The translations under genes were made by a program, and so were the position numbers. Below, piece by piece: positions 17,614 through 28,793 of a stretch of DNA of 64,000 nt. Source of the DNA: Chitinophagaceae bacterium (GTDB taxonomy: Bacteria > Bacteroidota > Bacteroidia > Chitinophagales > Chitinophagaceae); the NCBI GenBank assembly GCA_016710935.1, contig JADJTY010000003.1, forward strand, positions 496,001-560,000. The letters run 5' to 3'. The notes below the pieces were generated by a model. It ran no database searches. It worked only from the letters and a program-made list of their open reading frames with translations, and was not told the DNA's origin. The first letter of the stretch is position 1, and the number at the start of each line of letters is the position of its first letter.

Positions 17614-19030
17614 TCACAACAACACCCCACTCAAAAATAAATACGCTACCGAAAAATAAATTATAATACCCGTAACATCAACCAGCGTTGCCACAAATGG
17701 TGCAGAAGAAGTTGCCGGATCAAATTTCATGCGCTTTAAAAAGATGGGTAGCATCGAGCCTGCCAAAGTACCCCACAGCACAACACCCATAACAGAAATG
17801 CCGGTTACCATGGCCAATAAAAAGTATGGGTGCCATACAGGTGGGGTTCAACATAACTCCCCATATAGGTTCTTAAAAACCCCACCAGGCCAAGGAGTCC
17901 GCCAAGCACCAGGCCGCTTTTTTATTTCTCGTTTCAAAATGGTTAACCAGTCCGCAATGGTAATTTCAGCCTTTGCCATGGCCTGGATAATTAGTGTGGA
18001 TGCCTGGCTTCCGGTATTACCGCCGCTTGAGATGATGAGTGGCACCAGCATATTCAGTACCAGTACCTGTTTAATTTCATCTTCAAAAAAACTCATGGCA
18101 CTGGCGGTAAATAATTCGCCTGCAAAAAGAACAACCAGCCAGGGCGCACGTTTGCGGATCAGTTTCAGAAAGGCATATCCAGGTAAGGTTCATCCAGGGC
18201 TTCGGTACCACCGATCTTTTGTATGTCTTCGCTATACTCTTCTTCTGCCACCCAAAGAATATCATCAATGGTTACAATGCCCAGTAAAACATTGTTGTCA
18301 TCCGTTACCGGCAACGCCACCCGGTTATTCATTTTAAAAACCTCGCTGGCCATTTTCCTGGTCGTCGGTAACATGCAAGGCAATAAAACGGCCATCCATG
18401 ATATCTTTTACTTTTGTCTGAGGTTCTGCCAGAATAAAATCCCGTATCCTTATATCATCCAGCAATTCATCCGCTTCGTTAATAACATAAATAACATCAA
18501 TGGTTTCGCTGCCACGGGCATGTTTTCTGATTGTTTGAAATACTTCGGCCACCGTATTTTCTTCATACACATACACATAATCCGGTGTCATTATCCTGCC
18601 CATACTGTTTTCTGGATAACCAAGTAATTCAAGGGTATCCCTGCGTTCATCAGGGTCTAATGTTTTTATCAGGTCACGTACAATGCTGTTGGGTAATTCT
18701 TCCAGGAAAGCAACGCGGTCATCGGCCGGCAGTTCGTTCAGCAGTTCCGTGGTTTTAATGGATGGCAGATCCTTAATGATCCTTTTCTGTGTAGCTAATT
18801 CGATGATCTTAAAAACACTGGCTGCACGGTGAATGGACAGCAGTGAAATGATCTGGCATTCGTAGTCCTCATTTTCATAAATAAGGTCGGCCACATCACT
18901 GATGTTCTGGTCATTCAGAATTCCTGTATGGCCAGTTGATTTTCTGAAGCGATCACTTCTTCAAACTGTTGTTGTATTGATATTTCGTCAACTTCGCTTT
19001 GCAGTTCAGTCCTTTGTTGTTAAATTGCAT
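17614..19030 (-). CDS. mgtE: MgtE-family magnesium transporter, frameshifted in this sequence
   Basis: The reconstructed protein is about 465 residues. The N-terminal MgtE domain has the superhelical repeats ELLNELPADDRVAFLEELP and LDPDERRDTLELLGYPENS. Two CBS domains follow (MTPDYVYVYEENTVAEVFQT and RVALPVTDDNNVLLGIVTID). The membrane part has the hallmark LIISSGGNTGSQASTLIIQA, and the last helix ends SVAYLFLSGVLL. CBS/MgtE domains gate the channel by cytosolic Mg2+. Breaks occur near 18985, 18925, 18360, 18175 and 17860. The start at 19030 (MQFNNKG) requires two of these corrections. Confidence 0.88.
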
Positions 19031-19075
19031 TGCAAACGCAACGCAATTTAACCCATTTATCTTTAAGCAAATGTT

Positions 19076-19459
19076 ATGCTGAAACCTTATTTATTTGTTG
19101 ATGATACAAGTGGAAAGGGTAGAGAGGTGTTTACTCATGAACGCATTCCTGCCAATACCGTAATTGAAATTGCACCGGTGATTGTGATGGAATTTTCAGA
19201 CAGGGAACATCTTGATAAGACTTTATTGCACGATTATATTTTTGAATGGGGAAAAGAAAAAAATAAATGTGCTATGGCACTTGGTTTGATACCGATTTAT
19301 AACCATAGCTACAAAAGCAACTGCGAATACTTTATGGACTTTGAAGACAGTTCCATTATGGTAAAAACGGTAAGGGTAATTGAAAATGGCGAAGAACTTA
19401 CCATTAATTACAATGGCGACTGGAACGACGGAAAGAAAGTTTGGTTTGATGTAAAGTGA
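19076..19459 (+). CDS. SET-domain protein (putative protein-lysine methyltransferase)
   Basis: 127 residues, almost entirely a SET domain. GKGREVFTHERIPANTVIE (about 14-32) is the N-terminal SET strand, IPIYNHSYKSNCEY (about 76-89) holds the NHS cofactor-binding motif, and NGEELTINYNGDW (about 105-117) the catalytic GEELTxNY motif. SET proteins use S-adenosylmethionine. Small stand-alone bacterial versions exist, but their targets are unknown. Divergent from mgtE with a short shared upstream region. Confidence 0.88.
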   Translation: MLKPYLFVDDTSGKGREVFTHERIPANTVIEIAPVIVMEFSDREHLDKTLLHDYIFEWGKEKNKCAMALGLIPIYNHSYKSNCEYFMDFEDSSIMVKTVRVIENGEELTINYNGDWNDGKKVWFDVK

Positions 19460-19475
19460 GGTTTGAAGCTTAGAA

Positions 19476-19528
19476 GTTGAAAAGTTTTATAGGATGCCAC
19501 ACCTTTGTTAACCTTTCAACTTTTCAAC
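19476..19528. terminator. Inverted repeat between convergent genes
   Basis: Perfect 11-base arms GTTGAAAAGTT (19476-19486) and AACTTTTCAAC (19518-19528) with a 31-base loop, between the SET gene and the convergent YceI gene. It may serve as a bidirectional terminator, though the loop is long and no T run follows directly. Confidence 0.4.
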
Positions 19529-19542
19529 CCGTCAGCCATCCC

Positions 19543-20079
19543 TTATGCCTGTTCTATCAACTGTATTTCAACAGCAATTCTTACTTCGTCACTAACAACT
19601 ACGCCACCGGCTTCAGTTACAGCACTCCAGGTAAGGCCAAAATCTTTACGGTTTATTTTGCCGTTAACAGTGAAACCAGCTTTGGTATTACCATACGGGT
19701 CTTTTACAACACCGCCGAACTCAACTGATAATTTTACATTTTTGGTTACATCACGTATGGTAAGATCGCCAAACAAATCGTAAGATCCATCGCTGTCTAC
19801 ATTTTCGGTTTTGGTCGCTTCAAATTTGATCTGCGGAAATTTTTCTGCATCAAAGAAGTCGGCGCTTTTCAGATGCCCGTCTCTTTGTTCGTTATTGGTA
19901 GATATTGAATTTACATCAGCCGTAAAACTCACTTTGGCTTTTGTAAAGTCTTCATCTTCGGTTTGTGCCGATACGGTAAAAATGTCGAAACTACCTGTAA
20001 CATTGGTGATCATCAGGTGTTTGATCTTAAACTGTACTTCGCTGTGTGTGGGGTCTAATGCCCAGGTTTTGGTTGCCAT
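19543..20079 (-). CDS. YceI family lipid-binding-like protein
   Basis: 178 residues from MATKTWALDPTHSEVQFKIK. The YceI lipocalin-like beta barrel covers the whole protein, with WALDPTHSEVQFKIKHL at the start, FGDLTIRDVTKNV and GKINRKDFGLTW towards the end. Family members bind long isoprenoids or lipids. No signal peptide is visible, so this copy is probably cytoplasmic. An ATG seven codons upstream is less likely. Confidence 0.93.
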   Translation of the reverse strand: MATKTWALDPTHSEVQFKIKHLMITNVTGSFDIFTVSAQTEDEDFTKAKVSFTADVNSISTNNEQRDGHLKSADFFDAEKFPQIKFEATKTENVDSDGSYDLFGDLTIRDVTKNVKLSVEFGGVVKDPYGNTKAGFTVNGKINRKDFGLTWSAVTEAGGVVVSDEVRIAVEIQLIEQA

Positions 20080-20154
20080 GATTTTTAATTTTGAATGCAA
20101 ATTAATAATTAATGTTTAAACATTGAAATTTATTTCTGAAAGAAAATGTTAATA

Positions 20155-20184
20155 AAAAATCCCGCCACCTGGGCGGGATTTTTA
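20155..20184 (-). terminator. Terminator of the aconitase gene
   Basis: Stem AAATCCCGCC / GGGCGGGATTT around loop ACCT, with a T run when read on the minus strand. It lies directly after the acn stop. Confidence 0.88.
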
Positions 20185-20202
20185 TATAGACACATAAATT
20201 GA

Positions 20203-22472
20203 CTATTTAGTCGCTTCAAATTCCTGCGGATGATATTTAATGCAGCTCCGGCTTTAAAACCACTCAATCTGCTGTTCATTATAAGTATGATTTACATCAA
20301 TGGTATCTGATGTTCCATCAGCATGGTTAAAAACCATTTGCAGTTGTTTGCCGGGGCAAAACTGGTTAAACCAATGATGTCAATACTGTCATCTTCCTGT
20401 ATTTTGTTGTAATCTTCCTTATCTGCAAAGGTTAAACCCAGCATACCTTGCTTCTTCAGATTGGTTTCGTGAATGCGGGCAAATGATTTTACCAGCACAG
20501 CACGTACGCCCAGGAACCTTGGCTCCATAGCTGCATGCTCTCTTGAAGAACCTTCACCATAATTCTCGTCACCCACCACTACAGAACCCACGCCTGCGGC
20601 TTTATAAGCCCTCTGTGTACCGGGTACAGTTCCATATTCACCGGTTAACTGGTTTTTTACATTGTCTGTTTTTTCGTTGAAGAAATTAAGTGCACCAATC
20701 AGCATATTGTTGCTGATATTATCCAAATGGCCACGGAATTTTAACCATGGGCCCGCCATTGAAATATGATCGGTTGTACATTTTCCTTTTGCCTTGATGA
20801 GCAATTTCAATCCTTTCAGATCAGTGCCTTCCCATGCTTTAAAAGGTTCCAGTATCTGCAACCTGTCGGATGTTGGAGAAACCAATACTTCTACCTTACT
20901 ACCATCTTCGGCAGGAGCCTGGAAGCCTGCATCTTCCACTGCATAACCCTTAACCGGCATTTCAATACCCAATGGTTCTTCCAGTTTAAATTTTTCTCCT
21001 TTATCGTTGGTTAAATAATCGGTAAGCGGATTAAAAGACAGAGAGCCTGCAATTGCCAAAGCCGTTGTAATTTCCGGCGAAGCAACAAATGCATGGGTGT
21101 TTGGATTACCATCATTCCTTTTAGAAAAATTACTGTTGTAAGAAGTAACGATCGAATTTTTCTTGTAGGATCGGTTGAATGCCTTGCCCACTGTCCAATA
21201 CATGGTCCGCAAGCATTGGCTAAAACCACGCCGCCCATTTTTTCAAAAGTGGCTAAGTAACCATCCTTTCAACAGTATAACGAACCTGCTCCGAGCCTGG
21301 TGTTATGATAAATTCTGCTTTTGCTTTAAAATTATTATCCGATGCCTGCTTTGCAATAGAAGCAGCACGGGTAATATCTTCATAAGATGAGTTAGTGCAT
21401 GAACCGATCAATCCAACTTCCATCTGATCGGGCCACCCATTCACTTTAACTGCATCGGCAAACTTGGAAATAGGCCATGCCAGATCTGGCGTAAACGGTC
21501 CGTTGATATGTGGTTCCAGTTCAGATAAATTAATTTCAATAACCTGGTCAAAATAACTTTCCGGGTTTGCGTATACTTCATCATCGCCTGTCAGGTGTTC
21601 TGCAATGGCATCTGCGCCATCGGCAATTTCGGCACGACCGGTTCCTCTTAAATATTCTCCCATTTTTGCATCGTAACCAAAAATAGAAGTGGTGGCACCA
21701 ATTTCGGCACCCATATTACAAATGGTTCCTTTGCCGGTGCACGATAATGATTTTGCACCATCACCAAAATATTCCAGTATAGCTCCGGTACCACCTTTTA
21801 CAGTAAGTATGCCGGCCACTTTTAAAATAATATCTTTTGAAGCCGTCCAGCCGCTTAATTTACCGGTAAGTTTAACACCGATGAGTTTTGGAAATTTAAG
21901 TTCCCAGGGCAATCCTGCCATTACATCACAGGCATCGGCACCACCCACACCAATGGCTATAATGCCCAGTCCGCCGGCATTTACGGTATGACTATCGGTA
22001 CCGATCATCATCCCGCCAGGAAAAGCATATTGCTCTAATACCACCTGGTGAATAATACCTGCACCTGGTTTCCAGAAACCAATGCCATATTTATTGGAAA
22101 CAGAAGCCAGGAAATCGTATACTTCTTTATTTTGTGTTTTTGCTTTGCTCAGATCTTCAACAGCACCAACTTCGGCCTGTATCAGGTGATCGCAATGCAC
22201 GGTTGAAGGTACGGCCACTGTTTTGCGGCCAGCCTGCATGAATTGTAACAAAGCCATCTGGGCAGTAGCATCCTGCATAGCCACGCGGTCGGGCGCAAAT
22301 TCAACATAATCTTTTCCTCTTTCATACGCAGTGGTAGCTGCTCCCTGCCAGAGGTGGGCATACAATATTTTTCGGTAAGGGTAAAGGATTTGCCGGTTGC
22401 TTTACGGGCAGCATCAATACGGGCACCAAAGTTGCTGTACAACTTTTTAATCATGTCAATGTCAAAGGCCAT
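20203..22472 (-). CDS. acn: Aconitate hydratase (mitochondrial type), frameshifted in this sequence
   Basis: It isomerises citrate to isocitrate in the TCA cycle with a 4Fe-4S cluster. Reconstructed length is about 755 residues, starting MAFDIDMIKKLYSNFGARID. Cluster ligands are visible in GLIGSCTNSSYEDITRAA and ANACGPCIGQW. Other family segments: GTDSHTVNAGGLGIIAIGVG, KCTTDHISMAGPWLKFRGHL and GDENYGEGSSREHAA. Frame changes lie near 22350, 21255, 21180, 20355, 20257 and 20225; the last leads to the expected C-terminus EFEATK at 20203. The all-minus arrangement suggests its own transcription unit. Confidence 0.92.
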
Positions 22473-22661
22473 GGGAATAATTTGATGATTTGGAAATGAT
22501 CAATTTGAAGATAAAAGGATGGTTTTGAAAATAAAAGCCTGTATACATAAGCGAATATTCAAATCTGCACGTCTTCAAACTGAAGTGCCGCAAATTTACG
22601 AAAACTGAATCATTTTTTAAAGCCCTTTGTTTTTAGCGGAAAATGTGTTTAATTTAGCATT

Positions 22662-22882
22662 ATGAATAAGTTTAAACAATTTATTGAGTGGCATATTTTT
22701 GGGGTTTGCTCTGCCATTGGCGAAAAAATGGGCATTGCAACCTCTACAATCCGTAAATATTTTATCTATATGTCGTTTATGACATTTGGGTCACCTGTTA
22801 TTGTTTATCTTTTTGTTGCTTTTGGATGAATATTAAGCGGTATATATTTAATGCCAGGAGGAATCCGTTGAGATACCTTTAA
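22662..22882 (+). CDS. Small PspC-like membrane protein, one frameshift
   Basis: Reads MNKFKQFIEWHIFGVCSAIG, then KMGIATSTIRKYFIYMSFMT and one membrane helix (FGSPVIVYLFVAF). The frame as written stops at 22829. With one more T in the TTTT run near 22820 it continues WMNIKRYIFNARRNPLRYL to a TAA at 22880, which gives the conserved C-terminus expected for this family. About 73 residues. PspC-like domains are membrane proteins linked to envelope stress; the role here is unproven. Confidence 0.72.
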
Positions 22883-22883
22883 C

Positions 22884-22903
22884 CCTCCGCAAGCTAGCGG
22901 AGG
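22884..22903. terminator. Short GC-rich stem-loop after the PspC-like gene
   Basis: CCTCCGC (22884-22890) pairs with GCGGAGG (22897-22903) around AAGCTA. It follows the corrected stop codon immediately but lacks a clear T run. Confidence 0.45.
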
Positions 22904-22971
22904 AACTTGCAGCTTTTAGAAATTAAGATTATTGTTTTGACCAACATCAAATGGTATTTTGTAATCCTTTT

Positions 22972-23791
22972 TTAGTTAGGGTTAATTGCTCTTATCCTCA
23001 CCAGTTTCTCCAATAAATTTTCCAGCAGATCCAGTCTCAGCATATTGGCGCCATCACTTTTTGCAACAGCAGGGTTGGGGTGAGTTTCAATAAACAATCC
23101 GTCGGCGCCGGTGGCAATGGCAGCTTTGGCAATGGTTTCAATCAATTCGGGATTACCGCCGGTTATACCTCCAGCCTGGTTTGGCTGTTGCAAGGCATGG
23201 GTGCAATCCATAATTACCGGAACATTTATTTCCTTCATCCAGGTAATGTTCCGGTAATCAACCACCAGGTCGGTATAACCAAAAGTATTACCCCTTTCAA
23301 TCAACCCCACTTTATCATTACCGGCTGCATTAATTTTTTCAACAGCAAACTTCATAGATGGGCCGCTCAGGAATTGACCTTTTTTAACGTTTACGATCTT
23401 GCCTGTTTTTGCAGCAGCAATTAACAGATCTGTCTGGCGGCAAAGAAAGGCCGGTATCTGTAAAACATCCACGTACTCAGCTGCCATGGCAGCTTCTTCG
23501 GCTGTATGTATATCGGTTGTTGTGGGTATGGAGAATTTTTCTCCAACTTTTTTTATCAACTCCAAAGCTTCTTTATCACCAATACCGGTGAATGAATTGG
23601 CAGAAGTTCTGTTTGCTTTGCGATAGGATGCTTTAAAGATATAGGGTATCTCCAGTTTTGCACAGATGGCGGCAACTTTTCAGCAATGCCCATCACAATA
23701 TCTTCACTCTACCACGCATGGGCCGGCAATGAGGAAGAAATTATTATCTTTATATTTTGATTGCTGAAGAGGTCTTTAAATGTTTTTCCAT
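22972..23791 (-). CDS. kdsA: 3-deoxy-8-phosphooctulonate (KDO-8-P) synthase, frameshifted in this sequence
   Basis: It condenses phosphoenolpyruvate with arabinose-5-phosphate for KDO, needed for LPS inner core. The C-terminal 197 residues are intact (IPTTTDIHTAEEA, GNTFGYTDLVVDYRN, VIMDCTHALQQPNQ). The N-terminus MEKHLKDLFSNQNI…FFLIAGPCVVESEDIVMGIA is recovered by correcting several indels between 23600 and 23775. Length about 270 residues is normal. A TAnnTTTG element lies five bases upstream of the ATG. Confidence 0.92.
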
Positions 23792-23795
23792 GGTG

Positions 23796-23803
23796 CAAAG
23801 TTA
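23796..23803 (-). promoter_or_regulatory. Predicted -7 element of kdsA, almost touching the start codon
   Basis: On the minus strand TAACTTTG fits TAnnTTTG and is followed by CACC and then the kdsA ATG. Transcription would begin at or next to the start codon, that is, with little or no leader. Confidence 0.5.
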
Positions 23804-23850
23804 CAATATTCGATATTGAATATTACATTTACACTTTAGAACAACTTGCT

Positions 23851-24797
23851 ATGATAAAAGAGAAAATATTGGTCATTGGTGCCAGCGGGCAAATAGGGAG
23901 TAGAGCTTACATTGGCTTTGCGAAAAATGTATGGCAATGCCAATGTGGTTGCTTCTGACCTGCGGGAAGAGAACGACCTTTTAAAAGGAACCGGTCCTTA
24001 TGTGAGCATGGATGTGATGAACAAGGAAATGCTGCATGTACAGGTGATCAGGCAAGGGATTACACAAATATATTTGCTGGCTGCTATCCTTTCTGCTACC
24101 GGCGAAAAAATCCCAACCTGGCCTGGAGCCTGAATATGCAGAGCCTGCTGAATGTACTGGACATAGCAAGAGAAGAAAACCTGCACAAAGTTTACTGGCC
24201 ATCTTCTATAGCCGTTTTTGGGCCTACATCGCCCAGGCAACATTGCCCGCAGGCCACCGTTATTGAACCCGTAACTGTTTATGGCATCAGCAAATTTGCC
24301 GGCGAGTTCTGGTGCAATTATTATAACCGCCGTTATGGTGTTGATGTAAGAAGTTTACGCTATCCCGGATTGATCAGTTATAAAAGTGCACCTGGTGGCG
24401 GAACAACCGATTATGCTGTGGAAATTTTTCATGAAGCACTGGAAGAAAAAAAATACGAATGTTTTTTGCGGGAAGATACCTACCTGCCGATGATGTATAT
24501 GCCCGATGCCATTCGGGCCACCATCGAACTGATGGAAGCTGATGCATCAAAATTTCAATCCGCACTTCTTATAATATTGCAGGTATGAGTTTTTCGCCAA
24601 AAGAAATTGGGGCTGAAATAAAAAATCATATTCCAGATTTTTCAATCAGTTACAAACCTGATTACCGGCAGGCAATTGCCGATAGCTGGCCTCAAAGCAT
24701 TGATGATGCAGTAGCACGTAAAGACTGGGGCTGGAAAGAAGAATTTGACCTGGAAGGAATGACGAAGGATATGCTGGAGAACCTGGGGAATCAATAA
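23851..24797 (+). CDS. tdh: L-threonine 3-dehydrogenase, short-chain dehydrogenase type, frameshifted in this sequence
   Basis: An NAD-dependent enzyme that oxidises threonine to 2-amino-3-ketobutyrate. The nucleotide-binding motif is ILVIGASGQIG near the N-terminus. The catalytic Tyr-Lys pair lies in VYGISKFAGE, with the family-typical RYPGLISYKSAPGGGTTDYA. These match the epimerase-like (SDR) threonine dehydrogenases of Flavobacteria and animals rather than the zinc type. Corrected length is about 317 residues. Frame changes near 23905, 24110 and 24555. Divergent from kdsA. Confidence 0.85.
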
Positions 24798-24896
24798 GTA
24801 ATTGGCAAACAAGCAATTTCAATATTCAAAGGCAATAATGCAATTTAATTTGAAAATTGAGCATTGTACTATTGAAAATTGACAGTTCACTTTTTT
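24798..24896. repeat. tdh-regulator intergenic word repeat
   Basis: A string of imperfect ATTGGCAA, GCAATTT and GAAAATTGA words between two convergent genes. Partly self-complementary; no T run obvious. Confidence 0.4.
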
Positions 24897-25566
24897 TTAA
24901 ATAAGCTTATGCTCGTAAGCATATTTAACCAGGCCGATAACGCTGCTGGTATTTGTTTTGCGGAAAATATTTTTACGATGGGTTTCAATGGTGCGTTCAC
25001 TAAGGAATAATTGTTCGGCGATCTGTTTATTACTTAATTCTTTTTCAATAAGCTGAACGATCTCTATTTCACGGGATGTTAACCGTGCTTCTTCATTTTC
25101 TTTTTTCAGCTCACTGTCCCGGGTCATTTCATGCAAAACCTCTTCGCTGAAATAGACACCGCCACCGGATATTTTCTCCAACGCTTTTACCAGTTCCTGC
25201 TTGCCGATGTTTTTCAACACATAACCGGAAATATCGGCATCATCGATCATCTGGTTAACGAGGTCGCCCTGGCCGCTCATACTAAGTGCCAGTATTTTTT
25301 ATTTGGGGAAATTGCTGGTGTACCTGTTTTGAAAGTTCGGCGCCGTTTAGCCCGGGCATCATGATATCCGTTAATAAAATATCTATAGATTTTTTTTCAA
25401 TCAGGGAGATCATTTCCAAAGGTTGGGTACACTCAATTACCACTTCAAACTGGTCGTGGCCATGCAACAAAGATTTCAGCCCATCAATTACAATCTGGTG
25501 ATCATCAACAATGCCTAAAATTATTTTTTGTCTTTCATATGGTGTTACTGCCGGTGTAGTGTGCAA
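24897..25566 (-). CDS. NarL/FixJ-type response regulator, one frameshift
   Basis: Receiver domain with IVDDHQIVIDGL at the start and phosphoacceptor Asp in ILLTDIMMPGLNG. After a frame change in the A run near 25297, which joins QIK to ILALSMSGQ, comes a LuxR-type helix-turn-helix: LTSREIEIVQLIEKELSNKQ and LFLSERTIETHRKNIF. About 222 residues after correction. Its start lies nine bases after the stop of the TPR histidine kinase, so both are cotranscribed and form a two-component system. Confidence 0.92.
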
Positions 25567-25575
25567 GTTAATTTT

Positions 25576-27388
25576 TTAGCCGGCAATGGGTACATGAATA
25601 GCTACCAATGTCCCTTTGCCGGGGAACTGTCAAAATCTACCGTACCTTTTAAAAAGGCAACCCTTGAACTGATATTCTTTAAACCGATCCCCTCAAAATG
25701 CTGTTTATCATTAATATCAAAACCACGGCCATTGTCTTCAACAGTTGCAGCAATTCCATCTGCATCCTTGATCAAAGATATATCCAGCTTATTGGCGCCG
25801 GAATGTTTTATCACATTATTCACACATTCCTGTATCACCCGGTATAAAACAGTTTCTACATTACTGTCAAGCCGTTCATGTAATCCTTCGGTGTGCAGGT
25901 TAATTTTGATGATGCGGTTATCAATTTTATCAAGAAATTCCTTTACAGCACTGGCCAGCCCGCTCTTCAACAAAGCATTGGGCATCATCTGGTGACTTAC
26001 ACTTCTGATCTCTTTACAGCTTTCATCTACCAGGCCAATCAGTTTATCAAAAGTTATTTTCTGTGCTTCATCCTTAAACTCGATATCGTTTTCAAATGCC
26101 GATAAATTCATTTTTGCCGCACTCATCATCTGGCCCACACCATCATGCAGTTCGGCGGCTATTCGTTTGCGTTCATTCTCTTCGGCATTGATAATGGCTT
26201 TGGTCGCTATATCCTGTTGCTTCATCACTTCCGCTTGTAAATGCATCCTGTTTTGAATCTGTCTTTTGCGGTAAAAATTAAAGCCGGCAAAGCTTAAAAG
26301 CACAGTTACAGCAATCAATCCCCCAAGCAGGTAATTCTTTTTAGTGATCTCCGCGTCCTGTAATTTCAACTGCTGTTCTTTTTTTCTGTTTGATATTTTG
26401 CATTCAGCTGTTCGATTTGTTTTAGCTTATCGCCTGAATATATAGAATCCTTTAGTGCCGTTTGTTTTTTGTAAAAATTAAGCGATAATGCCGGGTCTCC
26501 TTTTTTTTCGGCAATTACAGCCAGTTCTTTATAGTTTGATAACAGTAAATCTGCATAACGCATTTTTATTGCTACACTGTTGCTGAGGTTATATTGTTCA
26601 ATCGCTTTTGTATATTGGCCCTGCTCTTTATACATATAACCCAGATCACCATGACCCAGTGCAATGGCAAAACTATCTTTAAGTACTTTCCTCAGTTCAA
26701 GCGCCTCCAGTAAATATTTCTCAGCCTCCACAAAGTTTTTTTTGTAAAGTATACACCCCTCCTAAAAATTAAAACTGTAGGCTTTGCCGGAGAGGTCATT
26801 CATTTTTTCACGAATGGCCAGGGAGCTTTTATACCTCCTGATGGCTTCCGTATAATCTTCCTTATATTCAAATACCACGCCCGATTCATTCAGGATCGTA
26901 GCCATACCGTCGTCGTTGTTCAGCTTATTATAAATAGCATAGGCTTCATCATACATCTGCAGTGAACGGTCCAGGTCTCTTGTTTTGCGGTACAATTTAC
27001 CCAACTCGTTCAGCACCCCGGCTTTAACTGCAGGGGCATCTGTTTTTTTGAGGATATCCATCGCTATATAGTAATACACTGCGGCACTGTCGTAGGAGCC
27101 TTTAAAATACCAGGATAGACCGGTGTATTTTTTAAGCTCAGCCACGGAAGCGGGGTCTTTTAATTTTTCGGCAAGTGCAGCCCCTTTAACAGCGGCAGCC
27201 TGGCACTCATCAAAATCTTTAAAGAGCATGGCATTGGCAAGTGCTTTGTATGCTTTTACTTTTTCGGCATTATCAGCATTGAATTTGATGATGAACTTCA
27301 GGCTGTCGGTATTGCCACCCTGTGCATTTGCAAATAGTGCAACTAGGTTAAAAATAAAAATGAGAAATACTTGTTTGTTTTTGAACAT
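25576..27388 (-). CDS. TPR-containing sensor histidine kinase (NarX/DesK-like), frameshifted in this sequence
   Basis: A signal peptide (…LIFIFNLVALFANAQ) is followed by a periplasmic array of tetratricopeptide repeats (about residues 40-330; for example AIYNKLNNDDGMATILNESG and GDLGYMYKEQGQYTKAIEQY). Then come a membrane helix (YLLGGLIAVTVLLSFAGF), a coiled coil and a HisKA_3 box with the phosphorylated His in RIAAELHDGVGQM. A HATPase ends in VEDNGRGFDIND and GIGLKNISSRVAFLKG. Frame breaks near 26750, 26380 (one A missing in an A run) and 25617; the corrected C-terminus is GTLVAIHVPIAG. The signal sensed is unknown. Confidence 0.9.
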
Positions 27389-27405
27389 GCCGGTTTAAAT
27401 TTCAA

Positions 27406-28123
27406 TTAAGATAAGCCAAGAACATCCTTCATGCTGAAAATACCTTTTTTATCACAGCTATATTCAGCAGCTAAAACCGCTCCCAATGCAAATCCATTGC
27501 GGTTGTGTGCCGTATGTATGATCTCAATATCATCAACGGCTGAACTGTAGGTAATGCTGTGTGTGCCCGGTGCAGGGTCTTCCCGTTTGCTGATGATGGA
27601 CAATGCTTCGGGATCAGTTGTTTCATCGTTTACCCATTTTTTTTTTGTTGAAATTTCCTGTAAGATCTGTTCTGCCAGGGTAATGGCCGTGCCGCTTGGC
27701 GCATCTTTTTTGCGTGTGGTGGATCTCCTGCATGCTGATGGCATATTCATGATGCCCGTTCATCAACTGCGCCAGTTTTTTATTCACTTCAAAAAAAATA
27801 TTCACTCCTACACTAAAATTGCTGGCATATAAAAAGCTGCCATTTTTTTCTTTACAATAATTTGCTACTTCGTCCCAGTCTTCTAACCAGCCGGTACTGC
27901 CGCTCACCACCGGGATACCGGCATGAAGGCAGGCAAGAATATTTTCTTTGGCACTATGCGGCCCTGTAAATTCTATGGCTACATCACATTGCAGCAGGTT
28001 TTCTTTTGTAAGATCTCCCTTGCTGTCAATATCTATTTTTAAATCTACTGTGTGGCCTCTTTCAAGTGCAATTGCTTCAATGGTTTTACCCATTTTTCCA
28101 TAACCGATCAGCGCAATTTTCAT
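27406..28123 (-). CDS. dapB: 4-hydroxy-tetrahydrodipicolinate reductase, one frameshift
   Basis: NAD(P)H-dependent step of the diaminopimelate/lysine pathway. The Rossmann motif IALIGYGKMGKTIEA is at the N-terminus, the catalytic region around EIHHTxKKDAPSGTAITLAE, and a C-terminal HTAHNRNGFALGAVLAAEY. The break is in an A run near 27715, in the middle of that catalytic motif, where two A residues appear missing. Corrected length is about 239 residues. It follows parA-parB-DUF5683, a gene order often seen in Bacteroidota. Confidence 0.94.
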
Positions 28124-28193
28124 CCTAGGATCGGATAAATTCGGGAATTACCGATTAACTGGAATTTTATAGTTAGTGAAAAAATGAAGATAA

Positions 28194-28793
28194 TTATTTT
28201 GAACGGTTTTTTCCGATGTTGAGCACAATACTTATGCCATTGGTGTTGGCAAACTGGCTGTAACCGGGCTTTATCTGTAAGCTAAGATCATCGCTTACAT
28301 CAAAAGTTTTCAGGTGTGCATCAACCGTGGCATCTACCACATTCAAACCCCAGAAAAGAATAAAGAACAGCACCGTGTAATCAACATTTTGCCGCACCTG
28401 GTTTCTGAAAGTTTTAATCCTGTCCGGTTGGTCTTTTACCGAAAAATAGGGCTGGGGTATTTCAAAATCGTTTGCAGGGTTGCCATCAATGGAATTTAAA
28501 TAGGCATTTTTAGCTTCCTTATACTGTTTAACATTTCTAAAAAAGATATAGGTTGTTGTTCCCAATGCTGCGTACACCACCGGAATTTTCCAGTATTTTT
28601 TATTGGTTGCCTGTCCCCAGCCCGGGATTATGGCCGAGCGGTAGATAGCAATATTCGGATTGTATGCTTTTGATGGATCGGGTTTCGAGAAAATTTTGGT
28701 GTTGCGCTTTTTGGTACTGTCTTTTTGAGCAAAAAGATTACTGCATACAAAAAACGAACAAATAAAAATGATAAGTGTGGAAGCTTTAAACAT
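28194..28793 (-). CDS. DUF5683 membrane protein
   Basis: 199 residues: a signal peptide (…SFFVCSNLFAQ), then the DUF5683 core with IYRSAIIPGWGQATNKKYWK, two or three membrane helices (PVVYAALGTTTYIFF, VLFFILFWGLNVVDATVDAHL) and a C-terminal beta stretch. Its ATG overlaps the parB stop by one base, so it is translationally coupled to parAB. The role is unknown; linkage to parAB recurs in this phylum. Confidence 0.88.
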   Translation of the reverse strand: MFKASTLIIFICSFFVCSNLFAQKDSTKKRNTKIFSKPDPSKAYNPNIAIYRSAIIPGWGQATNKKYWKIPVVYAALGTTTYIFFRNVKQYKEAKNAYLNSIDGNPANDFEIPQPYFSVKDQPDRIKTFRNQVRQNVDYTVLFFILFWGLNVVDATVDAHLKTFDVSDDLSLQIKPGYSQFANTNGISIVLNIGKNRSK

